Shown here one piece after another: positions 21,626 to 28,922 of a DNA stretch of 64,000 nucleotides. The DNA lies in NCBI RefSeq assembly GCF_001422445.1, contig NZ_LMNA01000012.1, positions 393,043-457,042 on the forward strand, given 5' to 3'. Origin of the DNA: Pseudorhodoferax sp. Leaf274. Its GTDB lineage: Bacteria; Pseudomonadota; Gammaproteobacteria; Burkholderiales; Burkholderiaceae_C. Each line of letters begins with the position of its first letter. Positions within the stretch are counted from its first letter, which is position 1. Below the pieces are notes generated by a model. It was not told the DNA's origin. It saw only the letters and a program-made list of their open reading frames with translations, and did not search any database. The position numbers were made by a program, and so were the translations under genes.

Positions 21626-24600
21626 GCGAATACACCGAGGTCGAACAGCCCTTCCTGGCGCAACTGGCCGCCCAGGGCTGGACCGTCATCGACCAGGGAC
21701 CGCAGTTGCCGCAAGCGGCGGACGCCAGCCTGCGCACCAGCTTCCGCCCGTGGTGGCTGCCCGGCGTATTCCGCGAGGCGGTGCGCGCGCTGAACACCTT
21801 GCCCGATGGCATGCCCTGGTTGGCTGACCGCCAACTCGACGAACTGGAGTCCGCACTGTTCCGCCAGCCTCAACGCACGTTGCTGGAGGCCAACCTCGTG
21901 GTGCACGAGTTGCTGATCAAGACCCAGGTGGATGTGAACGAGGCCACGGGCGAGGTGGACCCGGTGGTGCGGCTGATCGACTTCCAGCACCCGGAGCGCA
22001 ACCGCTTCCACGCCGTCAACCAGTTCCGCATCGACACGCCGGGTTGCGTGCGGGGATTCATCGTTCCCGACATCGTGCTTTTCGTGAACGGCATCCCGCT
22101 GGTGGTGGTGGAGTGCAAGAAGGGATCGGCCACCTGCGCCAACCCGATGCAGGAGGCCTTCGTGCAACTGCAGCGCTACATGCGCCGCCGGCCCGAGACC
22201 GAGGCCGCTGGCCTGAAGGAGGGCGAGCCCCGGTTGTTCCGCAGCAACCTGCTGCTGGTGCGCAGCAGCGGCGCCGAGGCGGACTACGGCAGCATCAGCT
22301 CGGAGGCCGAACACTTCTATGCGTGGAAAACGCTGTATCCGGCCGACGATGTCGGCGCCGAAGCGCTGAGCCCTCAACAGCGGCTGGTGGCCGGCATGCT
22401 GGTGCCTGCCAACCTGCTGCAGATCGCACGCACCTGCACCGTGTTCATGGACACGGACGCCGGAACGCGTGTGAAGGTGGTGTGCCGCTACCAGCAGTTC
22501 CGCGCTGCCGGCAAGATCGTGCAGCGCCTGCGCAGCGGGCAGACGGCCGCCGAGCGCAGCGGCGTGGTGTGGCACACGCAGGGTTCGGGCAAGTCGCTGA
22601 CCATGGTGTTCGTCGCGCGCATGCTGCGCGCCAGCACCGATCTGAACGACCACAAGATCGTGCTGGTGAACGACCGGCAGGACCTGGAAGAGCAGCTGGG
22701 CGAGACGGCCACGCTGATCGGCGGCCGCGTCAACGTGATCGGCAGCACGCAGGCGCTGCGCCAGCACCTGGCCAGCGACAGCTCGGACATCAACATGGTG
22801 ATGGTCCACAAGTTCCAGGAGCGCGAGCAGGCGCTGAGCCCCATGGTGGCCGAGGCCTTGGGCACCTACCTGGCCATGCCGGCGGGCAAGACCTTCGGCG
22901 TGGTGAACCGGTCGGAGCGCATCGTGCTGATGATCGACGAGGCTCACCGTACCCAGGGGTCGGACCTGGGCGAGAACCTGTTCGAGGCCTTTCCCAATGC
23001 GGTGCGGCTGGCCTTCACCGGCACTCCGCTGCTGACCGAGCGCCATGGCGAACGCAAGACGGTCAAGCGTTTCGGCGAGTACATCGACACCTACAAGCTG
23101 ATGGACGCGGTGCACGATGGCGCCACGCTGCAGATCTTGTACGAAGGCCGCACGGCCGACAGCGCGCTGAACGAGAAACACGCCTTCGACCAGAAGTTCG
23201 AAGATCTGTTCAGGGACCGCAGCGAGGAAGAGTTGGCGGCCATCCGCAAGAAATACGGCGCCACGGGCGACATCCTGGAGGCAGAGGCGCGCATCAATGC
23301 CATTGCGCGCGACCTGGTGGCGCACTATGTGGACAACATCCTGCCCAACGGCTTCAAGGCGCAGGTGGTCTGCCACTCCAAGCTGGCCTGCGTGCGCTAC
23401 CGCAACGGCATCCGCGCCGCCATTGCCGAGCGGCTGGCGCTGGAGCAGGCCCGGCCGGCACCGGATGCGGCGCTGGTGCGCAAGCTCGGTCTCCTGCAGG
23501 CGGTGGTGGTGGTTTCGTCCGACGGCACCAACGAAGCGGCCTACATCACCCATGCGCGCAGGGAAGCCGCGCGGTTGAACGCAGTGCAAAACTTCTGCAA
23601 GGGCTTCGACCTGGATGACCCGGATCAGGCGAATACCGGCATCGCGTTCCTGATCGTGTGCGACATGCTGCTGACCGGCTTCGATGCGCCCATCGAGCAG
23701 GTGATGTACATCGACAAGCGCCTGCGCGAGCACACGCTGCTGCAGGCCATTGCCCGCACCAACCGCGTGAAGCGCGGCAAGCGGCGCGGCTATGTGGTGG
23801 ACTACATCGGCCTGGCCAACCACCTGGCCGAGGCCTTGAGCCTGTACACCGCCAGCGACGAGCTGGAAGAATTGCGTGAAGGGTTGAAGAACATCGGGAC
23901 CGAGCTGCCAGTGCTGGAAGAGCGCCACCAGCGGTTGCTGCAGCACTTCGAGGCCAAGGGCGTGGCGGGCATTCAGGCCTTCGTCAGCGGCGCGCTGCTC
24001 AGCCAGGCGCAGGAAGCTGCCGTGGTGCATGCTGCCGTCAAGTCGCTGGTCGACGAGCGTTACCGGGCCGACTTCGAGGTCTACCTGAAGAAGTTCCTGA
24101 TGAGCCTGGACATCGTGCTGCCGCATGTCTCGGCGCAGCCATTTCGCGTGCCGGCCAAGCGCTTCGGCTACATCCTGCAGGTGGCCAAGGAACGTTACAA
24201 GGACGACAGCCTCGACCTGGGCGATGCTGGCGAGAAGGTCAAGGCGTTGATCAACGAACACCTGGTCAGCCTGGGCATCAATCCCAAACTGCCGCCGGTG
24301 GAGTTGCTGGCGCAAGACTTTTTGCAGCGCCTGCAGCAGCACGCCGGCGACAACGACGAGGCCAGGGCCAGCGAGATGGAGCACGCCATCCGCAAGCACT
24401 GCACGGTGCACCACGACGAAGACCCGGCGTTCTACCAACGGTTGTCGGAGAAGGTGGATGCGCTGATCGAGCGCCACCAGGGCGCCTGGGACGCGCTGGT
24501 GGACCAACTCGACGCGCTGCGCAGCGAGGCTGTGGCAGGGCGCCAGGACGGCGTGCACGGCCTGGGGCGCGAAGCCAGCAGCTTCTTTGAGCATCTGGTG

Positions 24601-24882
24601 CAGGTGGCCTATGGTGCGGAGCCGGTGCCTGCCACTGATCTGCCTGCGTTCAAGCGCTTGGTCGAGCAACTGGTGGAGCTTCTGCAGCAGACCATCGGCA
24701 GCATCGACTTCTGGCAGAACGCCGACAAGCAGAAGCGCCTGCGGGGCGAGATCAAGCAGGCGATCAGCCGCACTGGGCCACAAGCGGCGGTGGCGCAGCG
24801 GGAGCGGCTGGCGGTGGAGGTGATGAAGCTGGCGCGGAACCGGCACGACGGCTTGTTGCAGGCAGGGCGCCATGAACGCTGA
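21622..24882 (+). CDS. hsdR: type I restriction endonuclease/translocase subunit HsdR
   Basis: 1086 residues from a GTG that overlaps the preceding stop. The N-terminal PD-(D/E)xK nuclease is visible as PDIVLFVNGIPLVVVECKKG (about 149–166). The superfamily 2 motor follows with Walker A HTQGSGKSLTM near 320, DEAH box LMIDEAHRTQ near 439, and helicase motif VI QAIARTNRVKRGKR. HsdR pumps DNA past the HsdM2S complex and cuts at a distance when the target is unmethylated. The C-terminal helical domain that docks on HsdM is present, and the gene looks intact. Confidence 0.95.
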   Translation: MSEYTEVEQPFLAQLAAQGWTVIDQGPQLPQAADASLRTSFRPWWLPGVFREAVRALNTLPDGMPWLADRQLDELESALFRQPQRTLLEANLVVHELLIKTQVDVNEATGEVDPVVRLIDFQHPERNRFHAVNQFRIDTPGCVRGFIVPDIVLFVNGIPLVVVECKKGSATCANPMQEAFVQLQRYMRRRPETEAAGLKEGEPRLFRSNLLLVRSSGAEADYGSISSEAEHFYAWKTLYPADDVGAEALSPQQRLVAGMLVPANLLQIARTCTVFMDTDAGTRVKVVCRYQQFRAAGKIVQRLRSGQTAAERSGVVWHTQGSGKSLTMVFVARMLRASTDLNDHKIVLVNDRQDLEEQLGETATLIGGRVNVIGSTQALRQHLASDSSDINMVMVHKFQEREQALSPMVAEALGTYLAMPAGKTFGVVNRSERIVLMIDEAHRTQGSDLGENLFEAFPNAVRLAFTGTPLLTERHGERKTVKRFGEYIDTYKLMDAVHDGATLQILYEGRTADSALNEKHAFDQKFEDLFRDRSEEELAAIRKKYGATGDILEAEARINAIARDLVAHYVDNILPNGFKAQVVCHSKLACVRYRNGIRAAIAERLALEQARPAPDAALVRKLGLLQAVVVVSSDGTNEAAYITHARREAARLNAVQNFCKGFDLDDPDQANTGIAFLIVCDMLLTGFDAPIEQVMYIDKRLREHTLLQAIARTNRVKRGKRRGYVVDYIGLANHLAEALSLYTASDELEELREGLKNIGTELPVLEERHQRLLQHFEAKGVAGIQAFVSGALLSQAQEAAVVHAAVKSLVDERYRADFEVYLKKFLMSLDIVLPHVSAQPFRVPAKRFGYILQVAKERYKDDSLDLGDAGEKVKALINEHLVSLGINPKLPPVELLAQDFLQRLQQHAGDNDEARASEMEHAIRKHCTVHHDEDPAFYQRLSEKVDALIERHQGAWDALVDQLDALRSEAVAGRQDGVHGLGREASSFFEHLVQVAYGAEPVPATDLPAFKRLVEQLVELLQQTIGSIDFWQNADKQKRLRGEIKQAISRTGPQAAVAQRERLAVEVMKLARNRHDGLLQAGRHER

Positions 24883-25597
24883 TGCTGCCGCCAACCTGCG
24901 TCGGGTCCACGACATCGAGTACCTGCTGCTGCCGGGAACGGTGCGGCGAACCACGGACATCGTGATCGAGCGCGATGGCGCCGTCACCGTGCGCCCGCCT
25001 GCGCGCATGACGCCGGAGCAGGTCGACCACACGGTGTTGAGCCGGCGCCTGTGGATTTACCGCAACCTGGCGGAGTGGCGCGACCTGAACGCCACGCGCG
25101 TGGTGCGCGAGTGGGTCAACGGCGAGAGCTTTCTCTACCTGGGCAGTGCTTATCGCCTGCTGCTGGTGGCCGAGCAGAACGTGCCGCTGAAGCTCAAGGA
25201 TGGGCGCTTTTGCCTGCTGCGCGGCCTGGTGGAGAAGGGCGGCACGGCGGCGGCGCAAGAGGCTTTCAGAGACTTCTATTGCAAGGCAGGGCAGGCGCGT
25301 ATCGCGCAGCGCGTGTCGTATTTCGCACCGCGGGTGGGTGTGGCGCCTGGGCCGCTGAAGGTGCGCGAGCTAGGCTACCGCTGGGCGGCCAGCCTGCCCG
25401 GTGGTGGGCTGCTGTTCCACTGGAAATGCCTCATGGCTCCACTGAGGATCATCGACTACATCGTGGCGCACGAGCTGTGCCACCTGCGCCACCGTGACCA
25501 CGGCGAGGCATTCTGGAACGAGGTGGACAAGGTGCTGCCGGACTACCGGCAGCGCAAGGAATGGCTGCGCGCGCGCGGGGCGGAGATGGACCTGTGA
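24872..25597 (+). CDS. YgjP/M48-like zinc metallopeptidase (DUF45)
   Basis: 241 residues. The zinc site HELCHLRHRDHGEAFW near residue 200 gives the HExxH motif and a downstream His, preceded by the family signature YIVAHELCH. Related DUF45/WLM proteases commonly end type I restriction operons. The reading frame overlaps the hsdR 3' end by 11 bases, so it is translated from the same message. Its substrate is unknown; a processing role for a restriction subunit is a guess. Confidence 0.88.
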   Translation: MNADAAANLRRVHDIEYLLLPGTVRRTTDIVIERDGAVTVRPPARMTPEQVDHTVLSRRLWIYRNLAEWRDLNATRVVREWVNGESFLYLGSAYRLLLVAEQNVPLKLKDGRFCLLRGLVEKGGTAAAQEAFRDFYCKAGQARIAQRVSYFAPRVGVAPGPLKVRELGYRWAASLPGGGLLFHWKCLMAPLRIIDYIVAHELCHLRHRDHGEAFWNEVDKVLPDYRQRKEWLRARGAEMDL

Positions 25598-25663
25598 GTG
25601 GCCACCGTCCGAAACACCACCCTCGACAGGGCCGCTAACACCGGCTGCCGGAACGTGTAGGCA

Positions 25664-25912
25664 TCAGAGTCCGGTCAGCAGATCGTCCAGCTTCTCAGGC
25701 GTCAGCCCGGCTTGCTGCGCTCGGCCCGCTGTCCTGTCCATGGTGCGGGCCAAACGATCGGCGTAAAAGGCGCGCACGGCCTCGTAGTCCTCGGGCGACA
25801 CCATGACGCCGACGAGGCCGTCATGCCCCATCACGCGCACAGGCCCCTTCTGCGCCATGTCGATGAAAGCGTCGAACTGGGTCTGGGCCTGGTTGGCCGT
25901 CATGGTTTGCAC
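25664..25912 (-). CDS. Phd/YefM-family antitoxin, apparently without toxin
   Basis: 82 residues from a GTG at 25912 with a GGAG ribosome site six bases upstream; an ATG at 25903 is the alternative. MTANQAQTQFDAFIDMAQKGPVRVMGHDGLVGVMVSPEDYEAVRAF is the typical Phd/YefM DNA-binding fold. The tail is the toxin-binding helix. Such antitoxins normally precede a RelE, Doc or PIN toxin. Neither the 66 bases downstream nor the sequence upstream codes for one, so it looks orphan. It may also repress its own promoter. Confidence 0.8.
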   Translation of the reverse strand: MQTMTANQAQTQFDAFIDMAQKGPVRVMGHDGLVGVMVSPEDYEAVRAFYADRLARTMDRTAGRAQQAGLTPEKLDDLLTGL

Positions 25913-25979
25913 GGCTGACTCCGTTGGGTCGTCGGCTGGACATTCTCGTCAAGTCACTCGATTTGGCCGATGAAGTGGT

Positions 25980-27716
25980 TCATGGCCCCAGCGCGCGCAG
26001 GCCTGCGAGCACCACCGTCGCCAGGCCGAGCGCCACGGTGCAGACCTTCCAGAACAGCACCGGGTCGCGTTCGGCCAGCGGCAGGGCGCGCGTGCGCAGC
26101 AGCGCGGCCCCGGGCCGGTGCAGGTCGTGCACGAACTCCGACACGGCCTCCTGCCGCCGCGCGGGATCGGGCTGCAGCGCCTTGTGCAGCACCGCGTCCA
26201 GCCAGGCCGGCAGTTCGGGGCGGTGGTGGCGCAGCGGCACGTAGCGCAGCCGCTTCAGGTCCGTGCCCTGGCGCAGCTGCGTGACCTGCAGGCCATACGG
26301 CAGCTGTCCGCAGAGCATCTGGTAGGTCAGCACGGCCAGCGCGAACAAGTCGGCGGCGGCGGTGGCCGTGCCGCCCACGAAGTACTCGGGCGCGGTGTAT
26401 TGCAGCGAACCCACGATGCGCGTGGCCTGCAGCGCGGGCACGGCCTCGGCCAGGCCGGCCACGTGGGCGGCGGCGAAGTCGATGATCTTCACGGTGCCGC
26501 TGCGGTCGATCATCACGTTCTCGGGCCGCAGGTCCTGGTGCAGCATCTCCTTGCCGTGCAGGGCCTGCAGGCCTTTGGCGAGTTGCGCGACGAGGCCGCG
26601 CACGCTGTCCAGGTCGGGGCGAGGGTGGTCGGTCATCCACTGCGCAAGCGTCTGGCCCTCGACGTATTCCATGGCCACATACAGGTGCTCGCGCGCCTGC
26701 TCGCCTGCCCAGGCCTGCAGCACGTGGGGGCTGCGCACGCGGCGTGCCACCCATTCCTCGAGCAGGAAGCGGTCCAGCGCCTCGGCGTCCTCGCGCAGCT
26801 CGACGGACGGCACCTTGATCACGAGCTGGTGGCCGGCCTGCGCGTCGAGCGCCAGGAACACCTGGCTGCGCGCACTCGCGTAGAGCTCGCGCACCAGCGT
26901 GTAGCCCTCGAAGACCATGCGCGGCGCCAGCGGCGGTGGCAGGCGCAACTGCGCGCGCTGCGCCTGCCAGGGCTGGGCGTCGAGCGGGGGCAGTGCGTCG
27001 ATGCGCAGCAGCTGCACGGTGGCATCGTCGTCGCTGCCGCGCTGGCGCGCCGTGTCGACCAGGAACCGGGCCGCGGCGTCGAAGTCGTCGGGCCGGTGGG
27101 CCAGCGCCTGGTGCACGGCGGCGGCGTCCAGCCGCTCGTAGGCGCCGTCGCTGGCCAGCAGGTAGAGCGCGCCGGCCTCGGCCTCCAGGCACAGGTGGTC
27201 GATCTCCACATGCGGCGTGGCACCCAGCGCGCGGCCCAGGTAGGACTGGCCCGCGCCCATGTGCACGCGGTGGTCCTCGGTCAGCTGCTCCAGCGCCTGC
27301 GCGTGCACGCGGTAGATGCGCGTGTCGCCCACGTGCAGCAGGTGCAGCTCGCGGCCCTTGAGCACGAGCGCGCTGAAGGTGCAGCAGTAGCCGCGGTCCT
27401 TGTCGAAGCGCGCGTCGCCGCGCTGGTTCTGCGCATGCAGCCAGGCGTTGGTGGCACCCAGCACGCGCTGCGCGGCACGGCGCACGGACCAGGCCTCCGA
27501 GCAGGCGTAGTAGTCGTCGAGGAAGCCGCGCACGGCCGCGGCACTCGCCACATGGCTCACGGGGCTGGAGCCGATGCCGTCGGCCAGCGCGACGGCGATG
27601 CCCTTGAAGCGCAGTGCCGAGCCTGTGGGCACGATGGCACCGTGGAAGTCCTGGTTGGCCCCGCCGGCGCCGGCCTGCGAGTGCTGGCCCAGCGTGATGC
27701 GCAGGGTCTGCCCCAC
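25980..27716 (-). CDS. PP2C phosphatase–Ser/Thr protein kinase fusion of the nitrite operon
   Basis: 578 residues from the GTG at 27716, eight bases after the channel gene stop; the open frame extends upstream into that gene. The PP2C phosphatase (about 10–235) shows ALADGIGSS, LHVGDTRIYRV, LLASDGAYERL and SDDDATVQL. The kinase (about 250–515) has Lys in QLVIKVPS and the catalytic loop LHQDLRPENVMID. The usual DFG is DFA. A C-terminal membrane helix (VCTVALGLATVVLAGLRAL) anchors it. Similar fusions accompany assimilatory nitrate/nitrite genes in other proteobacteria. Control of transport or of the reductase is likely, but the target is unproven. Confidence 0.85.
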   Translation of the reverse strand: MGQTLRITLGQHSQAGAGGANQDFHGAIVPTGSALRFKGIAVALADGIGSSPVSHVASAAAVRGFLDDYYACSEAWSVRRAAQRVLGATNAWLHAQNQRGDARFDKDRGYCCTFSALVLKGRELHLLHVGDTRIYRVHAQALEQLTEDHRVHMGAGQSYLGRALGATPHVEIDHLCLEAEAGALYLLASDGAYERLDAAAVHQALAHRPDDFDAAARFLVDTARQRGSDDDATVQLLRIDALPPLDAQPWQAQRAQLRLPPPLAPRMVFEGYTLVRELYASARSQVFLALDAQAGHQLVIKVPSVELREDAEALDRFLLEEWVARRVRSPHVLQAWAGEQAREHLYVAMEYVEGQTLAQWMTDHPRPDLDSVRGLVAQLAKGLQALHGKEMLHQDLRPENVMIDRSGTVKIIDFAAAHVAGLAEAVPALQATRIVGSLQYTAPEYFVGGTATAAADLFALAVLTYQMLCGQLPYGLQVTQLRQGTDLKRLRYVPLRHHRPELPAWLDAVLHKALQPDPARRQEAVSEFVHDLHRPGAALLRTRALPLAERDPVLFWKVCTVALGLATVVLAGLRALGP

Positions 27717-27724
27717 GGCGCCGC

Positions 27725-28537
27725 TCAGGCGATCTTGCGCTTCGCGCCGGTCTTGTAGTGCGTGGAGTACAGCGTGAGGCCCACGAAGGTCAGGCCGCCC
27801 ACCAGGTTGCCCAGCACGGTGGGGATCTCGTTCCAGATCAGGTAGTCCATGAACGTGAACTTGCCGCCCAGCATCAGGCCGATGGGGAACAGAAACATGT
27901 TGACGATGCTGTGCTCGAAACCCATGTAGAAGAACACCATCACGGGCATCCACATGCCGATGGCCTTGCCCGACACGGAGGTGGACATGAAGGCCGCCAC
28001 CACGCCCGTGGACACCATCCAGTTGCACAACACGCCGCGGATGAAGAGCGTCAGCATGCCGGCGGCGCCGTGCGCCGCATACCCCACCGTGCGGCCTTCG
28101 CCGATGTGGCCGATCTTCTCGCCGACGGCATTGGGCGCCTCGGAGAAACCGAAGGTGAAGATGATGGCCATGAACACGGCCACGGTGAAGGCGCCGGCGA
28201 AGTTGCCGCAGAACACCAGGCCCCAGTTGCGCAGCACGCCCTTCCAGGTGGCGCCGGGGCGCTTGTCCAGCACCGCCAGCGGGGCCAGCGTGAACACACC
28301 CGTCAGCAGGTCGAAGCCCATCAGGTACAGCAGGATGAAGCCGACCGGGAACAGCATGGCACCGACGAGCGCGTTGCCGGTGTTGACCGTGACCGTGACG
28401 GCGAAGGCCGCCGCCAGCGCCAGGATGGCGCCCGCCATGTACGAGCGGATCAGCGTGTCGCGCGTGGACATGAGGAGCTTGGATTCACCGGAATCGACCA
28501 TCTTGGTCACGAATTCGGCAGGAGCGAGGTAAGCCAT
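27725..28537 (-). CDS. formate/nitrite transporter (FNT) family channel
   Basis: 270 residues with six hydrophobic helices, the FocA/NirC length. Family signatures include GNALVGAMLFPVGFILL, FCGNFAGAFTVAVFM and GFEHSIVNMFLFPIGL (the conserved His and Asn of FNT pores). Position in the nir operon points to nitrite uptake or export rather than formate. The leader is odd: A8 precedes the ATG and there is no Shine–Dalgarno, only CCTCC words on the mRNA strand. Translation may rely on coupling with nirD, 33 bases upstream. Confidence 0.9.
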   Translation of the reverse strand: MAYLAPAEFVTKMVDSGESKLLMSTRDTLIRSYMAGAILALAAAFAVTVTVNTGNALVGAMLFPVGFILLYLMGFDLLTGVFTLAPLAVLDKRPGATWKGVLRNWGLVFCGNFAGAFTVAVFMAIIFTFGFSEAPNAVGEKIGHIGEGRTVGYAAHGAAGMLTLFIRGVLCNWMVSTGVVAAFMSTSVSGKAIGMWMPVMVFFYMGFEHSIVNMFLFPIGLMLGGKFTFMDYLIWNEIPTVLGNLVGGLTFVGLTLYSTHYKTGAKRKIA

Positions 28538-28570
28538 TTTTTTTTGGAGGTGAAGGAGGTAAAGGGTGTT

Positions 28571-28909
28571 TCAGTTCAGGGCGACGAGCACGCGGCCGTC
28601 TTCCACGCGCACGGCGTGCACGGCCACCGAGTGCTCGGGCGCCTCCAGGCATTCGCCCGTCGCCAGGTCGAAGTGGTTCTTGTAGAGCGGCGAGGCGACG
28701 ACGGTGCGCTCGCCCAGGCTGCCGATCAGCCCGCGCGACAGCACGCTGGCGCCGGACTTGGGGTCGATGTTGTCGATGGCATGGAGGCGGTCATCGCCGA
28801 GGCGGAACACGGCGACATGGCGGTCCTCGACCAGCGCGCAGACGCCGGTGTGGGGCACGATGTCTTCCAGCGTGCAGACGGTGGTCCAGGTGTGGGTCTT
28901 GGCAAGCAT
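28571..28909 (-). CDS. nirD: assimilatory nitrite reductase small subunit NirD
   Basis: 112 residues from the ATG at 28909 (MLAKTHTW). The fold is Rieske-like, with CALVEDRHVAVFRLGDDRLHAIDNIDP and PLYKNHFDLATGECL. The cluster-binding Cys/His pairs are missing, as is normal for NirD. It partners NirB in NADH-dependent reduction of nitrite to ammonium in the cytoplasm. It lies 13 bases after nirB and is clearly co-transcribed. An upstream frame start at 28960 lies inside nirB and is not used. Confidence 0.93.
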   Translation of the reverse strand: MLAKTHTWTTVCTLEDIVPHTGVCALVEDRHVAVFRLGDDRLHAIDNIDPKSGASVLSRGLIGSLGERTVVASPLYKNHFDLATGECLEAPEHSVAVHAVRVEDGRVLVALN

Positions 28910-28922
28910 GGGGCTCTCCTGA

